Below are positions 25,190-35,057 of a stretch of 64,000 nt of DNA, piece by piece. The position numbers and the translations under genes were made by a program. The stretch is taken from positions 62,001 through 126,000 of the forward strand of contig CAMVJU010000002.1 of NCBI GenBank assembly GCA_947167935.1. Reading direction: 5' to 3'. Each line of letters begins with the position of its first letter. The stretch's first letter is position 1. This stretch comes from an uncultured Prevotellaceae bacterium. GTDB lineage: Bacteria; Bacteroidota; Bacteroidia; Bacteroidales; Bacteroidaceae. The notes beneath the pieces were generated by a model that saw nothing but the letters and a program-made list of their open reading frames with translations, was not told the origin of the DNA and ran no database searches.

Positions 25190-28100
25190 ATGACTCAACA
25201 ACATTTTTTAAAGTCCTGTCGCGCTGCGATGCCTGCCGCCCTGCTGCTGCTCGGCACGGCGACCATGCTGCTGGCTGAGGCTGCCTTTGTGCCGGCCTTT
25301 GCCGAGGAACAGCAGGCACAGAGCCAAGTGACAGGTCTGGTCACCGACCAGGACAAGCAACCTCTCATCGGAGTAACCGTACAGGTGGTGGGTACCAACA
25401 CCATGGCCGTTACCGACCTCGACGGTATGTTTAAGATCATGGCGCCTTCGCGCAGCAACACCATGCTGGAGTTCAGCTATCTGGGCTACAAGAAGAAGCA
25501 GGTGAAGGTGAATGGTGCAAAGATCTTGCAGGTGCAGATGGAAGAAGACACCAACGAGATGAACGAGGTGGTGGTGACGGGCTACAGCTCGCAGAAGAAA
25601 GCCTCGATCATTGGCTCCATCGAGACCATCAAGCCTGCCGAGCTGCAGTTTGGTACTACGCGTACATTATCTAATAACCTGGCTGGTAAGCTCAGTGGCG
25701 TCATCGGCATCCAGCGCTCGGGTGAGCCTGGCTACGACGACTCCGACTTCTGGATTCGCGGTATGTCGACCTTCCACGGCAGCAATGCCCCGCTGGTGCT
25801 TATCGACGGTGTGGCCCGCGACCTGAACAATGTCGATATAGCCGAGGTGGAGTCGTTCTCCGTGCTGAAGGATGCCTCGGCCCAGGCTATGTATGGTGTG
25901 CGTGGTGCCAACGGCGTCATCGTCATCACCACGAAGCGTGGCAAGATTGGTGCGCCGCAGGTGCGTTTCCATGTGGAGCACGCCATCAGCGAACCCACGA
26001 TGTTCCCCGAGTTCCTGAATGCTTCGCAATATATGAGCCTGCTCAACGAGCTGGCCGCCAGCGACGGCAAGTCCTTGCCCTTCACTCAGGAGGCCATCGA
26101 CCGTACCGCCTCGGGCTATGACCCCGACCTCTATCCCGACGTGAACTGGATTGACGCCATCACGAAGGACTATGCCCATACCACCCGCGGCAATCTGGAC
26201 ATCAGCGGCGGCAGCGACTTCCTGCGATACAGTATCGTGGCCAGCTATTTCCAGGAGGGCGGCATACTGGAACAGGACAAGAGCCTCATCGTGGACAATG
26301 CCACGAACAACCAGCAGTTCAACCTGCGCACGAATATCGACATGGACGTGACGAAGACTACCTTGCTGCGTGTAAACATTGGCGGCTATCTGAACCGTTT
26401 CAAGAAACAGCGCGTCGATACCAACGTGGCCTTCGACAACGCCTTCAAGACGCTGCCCTTCGTCCATCCCGCACGCTATAGCGACGGTGCCATCCCCCTC
26501 ATCTCGAACCGAGTGAACCCTTGGCGCGACGTGACACAGGGCGGCTATGCCTTCCGTACCTCGTCGAAGATTCAGACACTCTTCAGCGTGGAGCAGGACC
26601 TGCGCCAGATTACCAAAGGCCTGAAGGCGAAGGTGATGTTCAGCTTCGACCGCTGGAACGAGAGCGAGCGCGGCCGTACGGCCAACGTGGGCACCGTGTT
26701 CCCTGCTACGGGGCGTGACGAGGAGGGCAACCTCATCTACACGCAGTTCCAGACGGGCGACGAGTCGATGGGCAGCTACACCAACGGCGGCTATGGCAAC
26801 ACCAATATCTATCTGGAGGCAGACCTGATGTATGCCCGCCGCTTCGGCAAGTTCGACCTCGATGCCCTGTTCCTCTACAACCAGCAGGCCTACGACGACG
26901 GCGACATTCAGGACTATCGCAAGCAGGGCATCGCCGGACGCCTCTCGGGCACCTACGACGACCGCTATGTGGCTGAGTTCAACTTCGGCTACAACGGCTC
27001 CGAGAACTTCGCCAAGGGCAAGCGCTTCGGTTTCTTCCCCTCTTTCGCCCTGGGCTGGCTGCTCAGCGAGGAGCCTTTCATGCAGCCGATGAAGAAGACC
27101 TTCGACAAGATCAAGTTCCGTGCCAGCATTGGCTTGGCCGGCGACGATAATATCGGCAGCAACCGTCGCTTCGCCTATCTCACCAAGATTGACACCTACG
27201 ACAACGCCTACACCTGGGGCACCACCGGACAGCGCAACTACGGCGGCATCAACGAGGGCGAGTATGGCGTGGAAGGACTCACTTGGGAGACTGTGCTGAA
27301 GAAGAACTTCGGCATTGAGCTGGGCTTCCTCAAGATGATTGAGCTGAACTTCGACATCTTCAAGGAGAGCCGCAGCGACATCTTTATGCGACGAAACAGT
27401 ATGCCTACGCAGAGTGGTATTCCTGCCGAGAAGCTTCCCTATGCCAACTACGGCAAGATGGAGAACCACGGCGTGGAGTTCACCCTGAACTTCCACAAGC
27501 AATGGAATAAGGACTGGTTCACCTCGGCCTACGGCAACTTCACCTTCGCCAAGAACAAAGTGACGGAGTTCGACGAGCCTGCATCGAAATTAGGCACACA
27601 CCGTGCCCAGACGGGCCGCTCTTGGGGTGAGCTCTTCGGATTGATGGCCGACCGTCTGTTTACTGACGACGACTTCAACATCACGCTGGACGAAAACGGC
27701 AACAAGGTCTATGCCCTGAAGGATGGCATTCCCATGCAGCAGGTGGGTGCTACCGTGCTCCGTCCCGGCGACATCAAGTATATCGACCGCAATGGCGACG
27801 GCATCATCACTGAGGAGGATGAAGGATTCATCGGCGGCACAGTCGATCCACGCATCGTCTATGGCTTCGGCGGTGTCATCAGCTATAAGAAGATTGACGT
27901 GAACTTCTTCTTCCAGGGAGTGGGTGATGTGTATCGCATCATCGGCGGACAGCCTTACTTCATGCCTGGCGGCGGCACCACGACCGAAGGTAACGCCTAT
28001 GCCAAGTACATCGACGACCGCTGGACGGAGGCCAATCCTTCGCAGAATGTCTTCTGGCCCCGTCTGAGCTATGGCCCCAACCAGAACAACTATCGTGCCT

Positions 28101-28339
28101 CGACATGGTGGAAGAAGGATATGAGCTTCCTGCGCTGCAAGACCATCGAGGTGGGCTACACCCTGCCCAAGGCTTGGCTGGAGCCTATCTACGGCAAGAG
28201 CTGCCGCGTCTTTGTCAGCGGAAACAACCTGTTCTGCCTCAGCAGTTTCAAGCTGTGGGATCCCGAGCTGGGCACCAGCAATGGCTTGCAGTATCCGTTG
28301 AACCGCTCCATCATGATTGGATTAGACCTTAATTTTTAA
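25190..28339 (+). CDS. SusC/RagA TonB-linked outer-membrane transporter (second PUL)
   Basis: 1049 residues. Signal peptide about 1-38 (long, starting MTQQHFLKSC), carboxypeptidase-D-like domain (VTGLVTDQDKQPLIGVTVQV) about 45-125, the NEVVVTGYSS segment, plug with GVRGANGVIVITTKRGK, then the barrel ending in the usual aromatic LDLNF. It imports the substrate of the second PUL together with the SusD lipoprotein encoded after it. I start at the ATG after the hexamer tract; an upstream ATG at 25058 would put low-complexity sequence before the signal peptide. Barrel loops differ from the first SusC, so a different glycan is likely. Confidence 0.95.
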   Translation: MTQQHFLKSCRAAMPAALLLLGTATMLLAEAAFVPAFAEEQQAQSQVTGLVTDQDKQPLIGVTVQVVGTNTMAVTDLDGMFKIMAPSRSNTMLEFSYLGYKKKQVKVNGAKILQVQMEEDTNEMNEVVVTGYSSQKKASIIGSIETIKPAELQFGTTRTLSNNLAGKLSGVIGIQRSGEPGYDDSDFWIRGMSTFHGSNAPLVLIDGVARDLNNVDIAEVESFSVLKDASAQAMYGVRGANGVIVITTKRGKIGAPQVRFHVEHAISEPTMFPEFLNASQYMSLLNELAASDGKSLPFTQEAIDRTASGYDPDLYPDVNWIDAITKDYAHTTRGNLDISGGSDFLRYSIVASYFQEGGILEQDKSLIVDNATNNQQFNLRTNIDMDVTKTTLLRVNIGGYLNRFKKQRVDTNVAFDNAFKTLPFVHPARYSDGAIPLISNRVNPWRDVTQGGYAFRTSSKIQTLFSVEQDLRQITKGLKAKVMFSFDRWNESERGRTANVGTVFPATGRDEEGNLIYTQFQTGDESMGSYTNGGYGNTNIYLEADLMYARRFGKFDLDALFLYNQQAYDDGDIQDYRKQGIAGRLSGTYDDRYVAEFNFGYNGSENFAKGKRFGFFPSFALGWLLSEEPFMQPMKKTFDKIKFRASIGLAGDDNIGSNRRFAYLTKIDTYDNAYTWGTTGQRNYGGINEGEYGVEGLTWETVLKKNFGIELGFLKMIELNFDIFKESRSDIFMRRNSMPTQSGIPAEKLPYANYGKMENHGVEFTLNFHKQWNKDWFTSAYGNFTFAKNKVTEFDEPASKLGTHRAQTGRSWGELFGLMADRLFTDDDFNITLDENGNKVYALKDGIPMQQVGATVLRPGDIKYIDRNGDGIITEEDEGFIGGTVDPRIVYGFGGVISYKKIDVNFFFQGVGDVYRIIGGQPYFMPGGGTTTEGNAYAKYIDDRWTEANPSQNVFWPRLSYGPNQNNYRASTWWKKDMSFLRCKTIEVGYTLPKAWLEPIYGKSCRVFVSGNNLFCLSSFKLWDPELGTSNGLQYPLNRSIMIGLDLNF

Positions 28340-28380
28340 TTGAAAAATTGAAGAATTGAAATATTGAAGAATTGAAAATT

Positions 28381-30339
28381 ATGAATCATAAAATAAGCAT
28401 AAGACGCTTGATAGGTTTATCATTTATCATTTGTCATTTATCATTTAGCGTAGCGATCACCTCCTGCAGCGACTATCTCGACAAGGAGCCTGACATCGAG
28501 CTCACCACCGACATGGTGTTCCAGAACAGGGATAAGGTGTATGCCTGGCTGGCCAATATCTACAACACCATCGTACACGCTCCCGACAAGTGGAGCCTCA
28601 CCCGCGACGGCTATGAGGTGATGGCCGATGATGTGGTGCCCTCTGAGCGCTGGCAGCAGTGGGACTGGGCCGAGAGTATCGGCAAGATTACCGGCAAGTG
28701 GACCATCAACAGCACTTGGGCCGGCGACCTCTGGGCACGTATGCCGCAGGGCATCCGTCATGGCTACATCTTTAATAATATGGTGAAGGCCATGCCCGAC
28801 CACGACCTGCCTCAGAGTGAGGTGGACAACATGAAAGCCGAGGTGCGTTTCCTTACCGCCTATGCCTGGTGGCTGATGGCCGAGAACTATGGAGGCATCC
28901 CCTTCACACCTGGCTATATTGCTCCCAGCGATGCTCCCATCAGCGAGTTGCTGGTAGGTCAGGCCAAGTTCGACGACGTTGTAGACTATTGCGACAAGGA
29001 GATGCTCGAGGCCGCCAATGCGCTGCCCGCCATTTATCAGGATCCCTCGAAATACGGCCGTATCAACAAGATTATGGCCCTGACGCAGCGCTCGCGTATG
29101 CTGCTCTTCGCCGCCAGTCCGCTGGTGAACGGCAATCCCTGGTACACCGACTATGTGAACGACAAGGGCGAGCAGATTTTCAACCCTGTCTACGACCACA
29201 ACAAATGGATAAAGGCCGCCGAGGCCTGCAAGCTCGTCATCGACGAGGCTGAAGCTGCCGGCTATGAGCTCTACAAGGAGATGGGGCCCAACGGCAAGAT
29301 CGACCCGTTCATGTCTACCTATAACGTCCACATCAAGCGATGGAGCGAGGGCAACCACGAGATCACCTTCCCCATCACGAAGGAGAGCAATTATCAGGGC
29401 ACATTCCTGCGTGTCGTTTCTGTGCGTGACTTCGGTGGTGGCAATGGCCTTGGTGTCTATCAGGGACTCGTTGATGCCTTCTTCATGGAGAACGGACTGC
29501 CCATCACCGACCCGAAGTCAGGCTACGTAGAGGATGGTTTCTCTACCGCTGTGGAGAGTCGCCCCGATCAGACTGTGTGGAAGTATGGAACAGGCAAGGA
29601 GGGTGACGTCACGGCACGTGGCACCTACAACATGTACACCCACCGCGAGCCCCGTTTCTACAACGCCGTGTCGTTTCATAATGCCTGGCTCGCCGTCGAC
29701 AACCGTGCCTACAACTTCCTCTACAACGGCAAGGACAATATCCAGAGCAGTTCACCCCACGATGCCCCGCAGAACGGCTATCTGGCCCGCAAGGCACTCT
29801 GTGTGACCGACAACTACAAGACGGGTGAGGTGACAGGCCGTCAGGGCTTCACCTATCGTCTGGCCTTCACCTACCTCGACTATGCCGAGGCCGTGAACGA
29901 GGCTTATAATGACGAATCCCACCGTCTGGACGCCATCAAATATGTCAACCTCATCCGCGAGCGTGCCGGTGTGCGCCAGTACACCTTCAACGCCGTTGCC
30001 GACGATGATCCCGACTACATCCAGATAGCCAACACGCAGGACGACGTGCGCCGTGTGGTGCGTATGGAACGCCGTGTGGAGCTGTGCTGCGAGAACAACC
30101 GCTGGTATGACATCCGCCGCTGGAAGATTGCCGAGCAGATTCCCGAGATGTGTGGCGACTGCTACGGCATGAACGCCCTCGACCGCACAGGCCGCACCAA
30201 GGAGGGCTTCCATGTGCGCACCAAGTTCTTCACCCGTGTTTGGAAACGCCAGTACTACTGGTTCCCCATCTACGTCGACGAGTTTGAGAAGAATCCCAAC
30301 CTGAAGGAGGCTCCCTTCTGGCTTGAGGGAGAGGAGTAA
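28381..30339 (+). CDS. SusD/RagB-like glycan-binding lipoprotein (second PUL)
   Basis: 652 residues, lipobox Cys C29 (AITSCSD). The conserved SusD features are present: AEVRFLTAYAWWLMAENYGG in the first third and RRVVRMERRVELCCENNRWY with DIRRW near the end. It partners the SusC encoded 41 bases upstream. The leader between the genes is a simple ATTGAAGAATTGAAA repeat, and the signal-peptide core is encoded by the same TCATTTATCATTT repeat as the other SusD gene. The ATG at 28381 is preferred over a TTG nine bases earlier. Confidence 0.93.
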   Translation: MNHKISIRRLIGLSFIICHLSFSVAITSCSDYLDKEPDIELTTDMVFQNRDKVYAWLANIYNTIVHAPDKWSLTRDGYEVMADDVVPSERWQQWDWAESIGKITGKWTINSTWAGDLWARMPQGIRHGYIFNNMVKAMPDHDLPQSEVDNMKAEVRFLTAYAWWLMAENYGGIPFTPGYIAPSDAPISELLVGQAKFDDVVDYCDKEMLEAANALPAIYQDPSKYGRINKIMALTQRSRMLLFAASPLVNGNPWYTDYVNDKGEQIFNPVYDHNKWIKAAEACKLVIDEAEAAGYELYKEMGPNGKIDPFMSTYNVHIKRWSEGNHEITFPITKESNYQGTFLRVVSVRDFGGGNGLGVYQGLVDAFFMENGLPITDPKSGYVEDGFSTAVESRPDQTVWKYGTGKEGDVTARGTYNMYTHREPRFYNAVSFHNAWLAVDNRAYNFLYNGKDNIQSSSPHDAPQNGYLARKALCVTDNYKTGEVTGRQGFTYRLAFTYLDYAEAVNEAYNDESHRLDAIKYVNLIRERAGVRQYTFNAVADDDPDYIQIANTQDDVRRVVRMERRVELCCENNRWYDIRRWKIAEQIPEMCGDCYGMNALDRTGRTKEGFHVRTKFFTRVWKRQYYWFPIYVDEFEKNPNLKEAPFWLEGEE

Positions 30340-30342
30340 AAC

Positions 30343-30376
30343 CCACCCCCGACCCCTCCCGTGCGGGAGGGGAGGT
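30343..30376. repeat. G-rich palindrome after the second SusD gene
   Basis: ACCCCTCCCGTGCGGGAGGGG is an inverted repeat with a 5-base loop region, embedded in CCCACCCCC-type sequence. It is related to the elements at 11630-11660, 11745-11785 and 30478-30510. It is not followed by a T-run, so it is not an obvious terminator. Confidence 0.6.
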
Positions 30377-30414
30377 TGGATGGTTAGTTATAACAATAAT
30401 AACAACTGACGATT

Positions 30415-31605
30415 ATGAAAACAAATCTTAGAAAGAAAATAGGTAATGTGCTTGTGGCAGTCAGTGCATTCTTCATGTCCCTCCTCTGGGGAGGGGTGGG
30501 GGTAGGCTTCCTTACCTCCTGCAACGAGGATCCTGAGTATTTCCAGTTAGAGACTTACCCCGACCAGATGCACATCGATGTTTCACAGGAGGAAATCGTG
30601 TTTAACAAGGGCATTGCCAACCAACCCGCCCTCACCTTCAACTGGCAGAAGGCCGTCAGTCCCATCAATGCTTCCGACGAGGTGACCTACAAGATGGCTT
30701 TCTACGACACCAACCAGAAGGCAGAGAACCACTCGGAGTTTATCGAGCTGGGCGATGTCACCACCGCCTCCTTCACCCACGACGAGCTGAACTCCATCGT
30801 CTCGCGCTGGGTCATCCCAGGACAGCCCCTGCAAGTGACTGCCCAGCTGCTGGCCGTCGTGCACAACAAGGAAAAATACGTCAAGCCCATACAGTCGACC
30901 GTCAACTTCACGGCCACCTGCTATGAGAAGTATCCCACCTACATGTATATCCGCTACACCGACGACATCACCCAGGTCACGAAGACCGAGCGCATGGAGC
31001 AGCGACAGATGGGTACGGGCATCTATGAGGTGACGCTCAACCTCGAGCCTTGCAGCTATTATTTCCTCACCACCCTCGAGGACTATCCCGCCTATGGCGT
31101 AGCCGCCAACCAGCCCGAGAAACCCGGTATCTACAAGATGGACTACGTCACCAGCGGCACCATCAACCCCTTCACCACTACCGAGTATGGCCGTCGCACC
31201 ATCGTCATCAACACTAACGCCGAGGAGAACAACTGCCGTATGTACCTGCCGTTGCCCTCGTCGAACATGCCGTGGATGGTGGGCAATGCCACCGACATTG
31301 GCTGGGAGACCAACCAGGCCGCCGGCAAGTTCGCCGTAGCCGACCCGTTGCATGAGCCCTATATCTACACGTGGACGGGCAACATCATTGCCGGTGGCGA
31401 GTTCAAGATTGGCTTGGGCTCCAGCTGGGGCGACCAGTTCTTCTATGCTCCCTCGGCCAATACCGACCCGTTTGCCAATGAGACCCTCCTACCCTATCGC
31501 TTGCAGGACGACGGCGGCGACCTGAAGTGGGTGCCCACGCAGAGTGGCGTCTACACCGTCAAGCTCTCCCTGCTGGTCGAAGACATGTATATCAGGCTTT
31601 ATTAG
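30415..31605 (+). CDS. SusE/SusF-like outer-membrane lipoprotein
   Basis: 396 residues, lipobox Cys C36 (FLTSCNE). Residues about 40-160 fit the SusE N-terminal fibronectin-like domain (PALTFNWQKA, VTYKMAFYD), and the C-terminal about 280-396 fits the starch-binding SusE/F fold (NMPWMVGNATDIGW, GGEFKIGLGSSWGDQFFYAP). It would bind glycan at the surface beside SusCD. The hydrophobic core of its signal peptide (SLLWGGVGVGFLTSC) is encoded by a G-rich palindromic repeat at 30478-30510. Confidence 0.82.
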   Translation: MKTNLRKKIGNVLVAVSAFFMSLLWGGVGVGFLTSCNEDPEYFQLETYPDQMHIDVSQEEIVFNKGIANQPALTFNWQKAVSPINASDEVTYKMAFYDTNQKAENHSEFIELGDVTTASFTHDELNSIVSRWVIPGQPLQVTAQLLAVVHNKEKYVKPIQSTVNFTATCYEKYPTYMYIRYTDDITQVTKTERMEQRQMGTGIYEVTLNLEPCSYYFLTTLEDYPAYGVAANQPEKPGIYKMDYVTSGTINPFTTTEYGRRTIVINTNAEENNCRMYLPLPSSNMPWMVGNATDIGWETNQAAGKFAVADPLHEPYIYTWTGNIIAGGEFKIGLGSSWGDQFFYAPSANTDPFANETLLPYRLQDDGGDLKWVPTQSGVYTVKLSLLVEDMYIRLY

Positions 31606-31655
31606 AAAAAACGTACAGTTTGTTGCGACTAGTCGCAACTCTATCCCCATTTACC

Positions 31656-32924
31656 ATGAATATGTTGCATAAATCAATCTATGCCTTCGGCCTGGCCATG
31701 ATCACTATGGTGGCCTGCGCCGACAGCGAACAGCCTGCCACCTATCAGAACCCGGTCATCAACCACAGCCTGCCTGATCCTACCGTCATCCGTGCACAGG
31801 ACGGCTATTACTACCTCTACGCCACTGAAGACACCCACAACATGCCCATCTACCGCTCGGCCGACTTGGTGAAGTGGCGCTATGTGGGCACGGCCTTCAC
31901 CGATGCCACACGCCCCATGGACATGGTGCCCAACGGCGGCATCTGGGCACCCGACATCAACTACATCGACGGCAAGTACGTGCTCTACTACTCCAAGTCG
32001 GAGTGGGGCGGCACATGGGAGGCTGGCGTCGGCGTGGCGTGGTCAAGCCGTCCCAACGGCGGCTTCCACGAAGCCCACAAGCTCTTCGTCGGCAACGAGA
32101 TAGGCATTGAGAACTGCATCGACCCCTACTTCATACAGGACGACGAAGGCCATAACTACCTCTTCTTCGGCTCCTTCCACGACATCTACGGCGTGGAGCT
32201 GACCGCCGACGGCCTGAACCTCATGGAGGGCACCACGCCCGTGAAGATTGCCGGAGGACTTATCGAGGCCACCACTATCATCAAGCACGACGGCTACTAC
32301 TACCTCATCGGCTCTACCGGCACCTGCTGCGAAGGCGCCAACAGCACCTACCGACTCGTGATGACACGCTCGAAGAATCTGCTCGGCCCTTATGTCGACC
32401 GCTATGGTCGCTCTGCCATCGGCGACAACTTCTCACCCCTGCTCAACAAGAGCCCGCAGGTGTACGGCCCTGGCCACTGCTCGCGTTTCGTCACCGACGA
32501 TGCCGGACAAACCTGGATGCTCTATCACGGCTATCAGGCCAGCGATGTGGATGGCGGCCGCAAGGTCTATCTCGACAAAATCATCTGGGGTGCCGACGGT
32601 TGGCCCAGGGTACAAGGCATGCGCCCCTCAGTGGAGGCCGATGCACCTCTCTTCGGCGATGCTGCCGGCATTGCGTCACCAAAGGCCAATGCACAAGAGC
32701 AGGCACTCCTCATCCTGCCCACCAACGAGCGCGGCATGTATCGCCTTGAGGGTGCCGACGACAGCCCCTTCAGCTGGCAGCTCATCAGCGCTGCCGGTCG
32801 ACTGATGCAGCATGGCACGGCACATCGCACGGCCATTGTTGATGTCTCCCGCATGGCCAAGGGCATGTATGTCATTCACATCGACTCACCACAAGGGATT
32901 CAAAACGTGAAAGTGACGAATTGA
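31656..32924 (+). CDS. GH43 arabinosidase/xylosidase-like glycoside hydrolase
   Basis: 422-residue five-bladed propeller enzyme of family 43. All three catalytic carboxylates can be placed: base D41 (SLPDPTVI), pKa modulator D156 (NCIDPYF) and acid E204 (GGLIEATTI); GPGHCS and WMLYHGY complete the pattern. It probably removes or cuts alpha-L-arabinofuranosyl linkages; the exact linkage cannot be read. A C-terminal domain of about 75 residues, ending in the GMYVIHIDSPQGIQNVKVTN strand pattern, resembles a type A type IX secretion tail. The N-terminus (MVACADS) could also be a lipobox. The start is the ATG at 31656; the frame opens earlier inside the SusE/F gene. Confidence 0.88.
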   Translation: MNMLHKSIYAFGLAMITMVACADSEQPATYQNPVINHSLPDPTVIRAQDGYYYLYATEDTHNMPIYRSADLVKWRYVGTAFTDATRPMDMVPNGGIWAPDINYIDGKYVLYYSKSEWGGTWEAGVGVAWSSRPNGGFHEAHKLFVGNEIGIENCIDPYFIQDDEGHNYLFFGSFHDIYGVELTADGLNLMEGTTPVKIAGGLIEATTIIKHDGYYYLIGSTGTCCEGANSTYRLVMTRSKNLLGPYVDRYGRSAIGDNFSPLLNKSPQVYGPGHCSRFVTDDAGQTWMLYHGYQASDVDGGRKVYLDKIIWGADGWPRVQGMRPSVEADAPLFGDAAGIASPKANAQEQALLILPTNERGMYRLEGADDSPFSWQLISAAGRLMQHGTAHRTAIVDVSRMAKGMYVIHIDSPQGIQNVKVTN

Positions 32925-32940
32925 CAGGCCCAGCCAATCC

Positions 32941-34479
32941 CTAATTAGATGTTTCCCTTTGCTGGCGCATGAACTGCATGAAGTGGTCGATGAGGACCAT
33001 TTTCTCCTTGTTGGGCAGGGTGACGAGCGAGCCGCCATCCTTGAACTGCATCACCGTAGCCTTGTCCTCCTCGAACACAGGCCAGCTGGGCAGGCCCTCT
33101 CCATTAGGATTCATCGTCTTGGCGAAGTTCACCCAGTATTGCTGCATCAGGTCGCTCACCTTCTTCTCCTGCGGATATTGCTCCGGCTTATCGTCGAAGG
33201 CCCCTTTCAGATAGAGCATGTCATCGGCATGGGCAGCTCCGCGACGGTTTCCCTGCGCGTAAACGGTAGTATCTGATTTCTGGGCCAGATAAGCCATGTA
33301 GACAGGGCTCTTGCCTGTTTGCTTCTGTAGCGTGGCCCATGCATAGGCAGGCCATCCGAAGCCCACGTCGCGTGTCAGGTCGCGCATACTGAAAAGGCGC
33401 TCCTCGTCGGTGCTGCCCGGATAGATGATTCTTGCGCTGTCGCCCCATTGGGCAGGCAGCTGTCGCATCATCTGTTCGTACTGCTCGGCACTCACCTGGC
33501 TGAAGTCAACGGCACCCTCGTCGCTATTGTGCATGATCAGCACGGGCACGTCGTTGTAGTTGCCCTTCTGATAGAGGTTGTAGATGGGCTCGGGAGTGAC
33601 GTAGCCGTCGACGATGGGGATGCACAGTTGGAAGTTCACGCCATTGCCCGTGAGCTCCTTGGCATCCATCTGGCGCATCTCCTCGATGGAGTTTTTCTTC
33701 AGCTGGCCCATAAACATCTGGCCATACATCTGGGCTATTTCCTGGTTAACCACATTCGTGGCCGACAGGAAGGCTCCACTCTGACTGATGCAGGCGCGGA
33801 ACAGTCCCTTGGCCAGAGGCGAGGCGCAGAGGATATGGCAGCTCATGGCTCCTGCCGACTCTCCGAAGATGGTCACCTTCGAAGGGTCGCCGCCAAAGTT
33901 CCTGATGTTGCGCTGCACCCATTGCAGGGCGAATATCTGGTCGAGAATACCATAGTTGCCCGTATGCCCGTCGGCTGACTCCTTGGCAAGGTCGGCATGT
34001 GCCAGGAAGCCCAGCGCTCCAGCACGATACTCGATGGAAACGGCCACCACCCCTCTGCGAGCCAGGCTCTGCCACAGGTCGCCACCATAATGCTCCGTGC
34101 GGAAACCGCCTCCGTGAATAAACACCATCACGGGCAGTCCCTCGTCAATGCTCTTGGCAGGCGTGGTCACACTCAGATACAGGCAGTCCTCGCTCATCAT
34201 GTCGTAGCTCACATAGCTTTTCTCAGGCTGCGGAGGCCATTTGGCCACGTCCTCAGCCTTCAGCACACCTTCCCAGGGCTGTGCAGGCTGCGGAGCCTTC
34301 CATCGCAGCTCTCCTACTGGGGCTGCTGCATAGGGAATAGCTTTATATACTGCGAGGTCGATGCCGTCGGGTGTGCCCTCCACATCACCAGTCTCCACGT
34401 GTGTTCTCAGCAGCGGCTGAGCCTCAGCAGCCGCCATCACCATCAGTCCGCAGACTGCCATGAATAGTCGTTTCTTCAT
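32941..34479 (-). CDS. Secreted type-B carboxylesterase
   Basis: 512-residue alpha/beta hydrolase of the carboxylesterase B family, with a signal peptide (1-20). The oxyanion segment IHGGGF (121-126), the nucleophile elbow FGESAGAMS (S208), an acidic NSDEGAVDF and the His in GAAHADDML make a full triad. It may remove acyl groups from a polysaccharide. It converges on the GH43 gene from the far side of the second PUL and has its own promoter at about 34504-34535, so it may or may not be co-regulated with that PUL. Confidence 0.85.
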   Translation of the reverse strand: MKKRLFMAVCGLMVMAAAEAQPLLRTHVETGDVEGTPDGIDLAVYKAIPYAAAPVGELRWKAPQPAQPWEGVLKAEDVAKWPPQPEKSYVSYDMMSEDCLYLSVTTPAKSIDEGLPVMVFIHGGGFRTEHYGGDLWQSLARRGVVAVSIEYRAGALGFLAHADLAKESADGHTGNYGILDQIFALQWVQRNIRNFGGDPSKVTIFGESAGAMSCHILCASPLAKGLFRACISQSGAFLSATNVVNQEIAQMYGQMFMGQLKKNSIEEMRQMDAKELTGNGVNFQLCIPIVDGYVTPEPIYNLYQKGNYNDVPVLIMHNSDEGAVDFSQVSAEQYEQMMRQLPAQWGDSARIIYPGSTDEERLFSMRDLTRDVGFGWPAYAWATLQKQTGKSPVYMAYLAQKSDTTVYAQGNRRGAAHADDMLYLKGAFDDKPEQYPQEKKVSDLMQQYWVNFAKTMNPNGEGLPSWPVFEEDKATVMQFKDGGSLVTLPNKEKMVLIDHFMQFMRQQRETSN

Positions 34480-34503
34480 CGTTTCAGTATTATCAATTCA
34501 GCT

Positions 34504-34535
34504 GCAAAGATACAAATTATCCCCTTTTCTCCAAA
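34504..34535 (-). promoter_or_regulatory. Promoter of the carboxylesterase gene
   Basis: On the minus strand TTTG (CAAA at 34532-34535), 19 bases, then TATCTTTGC (34504-34512). The ATG is 25 bases further. Confidence 0.55.
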
Positions 34536-34595
34536 AGACAGCCTTATTTTTTTACGAATATCCCAAATAATCATTGCCCCACAATTGCTAATAAC

Positions 34596-34659
34596 TACAT
34601 ATGTATTGTTAAGGAGACTTAATTAGTTTGGAGGTTACTACAAATTGTAGTTATCTTTG
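34596..34659 (+). promoter_or_regulatory. blaI promoter with two BlaI/MecI-like operators
   Basis: TTTG at 34627-34630 and TATCTTTG at 34652-34659 form the promoter. CTACAAATTGTAG, a perfect palindrome around one base, lies at 34638-34650 between them. A second palindrome, TACATATGTA, lies at 34596-34605. Both have the TACA-N(0-3)-TGTA form bound by BlaI and MecI repressors, so blaI is very likely autoregulated by steric blocking of its promoter. Confidence 0.65.
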
Positions 34660-34696
34660 CAGCAAGATTATAACTGTGAACTAAAAACAATTTCTT

Positions 34697-35056
34697 ATGA
34701 AGAAACTGACCGATAAGGAAATGACCATCATGGAGGCTCTATGGGAACATGGCGAGCAGTCCATTCGTGACCTTATCAGCAACCTGCCAGAGCCAGTTCC
34801 CCACTTCAACACCATTGCGACTTATGTACGTCGCTTAGAGCTGCACGGCATGATTCAGCATAAGGAGCTAAGTCCGAAATTTTATATGTATGATGCCGCC
34901 GTTTCGCGCGAACAATATATTAATTCCATTAACAAGGAGAACGTAAAAAAATTCTTCGGAGGCTCCTATATGGGGTTCATCTCCAACCTGGTGAAAGAGC
35001 ACGACGTGAGCGTGGACGAGTTGAAAGAATTAATCCGAATGGTGGAGGAAGAGTAG
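34697..35056 (+). CDS. BlaI/MecI/CopY-family transcriptional repressor
   Basis: 119 residues, the standard size. The winged helix-turn-helix occupies about 1-80 (LTDKEMTIMEALWEHGEQSI, FNTIATYVRRLELHGMI) and a dimerising helix follows. In BlaI systems a BlaR1 membrane metalloprotease cleaves the repressor on signal and so relieves repression. Here the partner gene starts 1 base after the stop codon but is truncated, so the repressor may be locked on, unless another protease acts on it. Two operators are visible upstream. Confidence 0.9.
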   Translation: MKKLTDKEMTIMEALWEHGEQSIRDLISNLPEPVPHFNTIATYVRRLELHGMIQHKELSPKFYMYDAAVSREQYINSINKENVKKFFGGSYMGFISNLVKEHDVSVDELKELIRMVEEE

Positions 35057-35057
35057 T

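Noticed and set aside
25667..27502. 611-codon minus-strand frame inside the second SusC gene
   Set aside because: Antisense to a conserved transporter; composition is that of a shadow frame.
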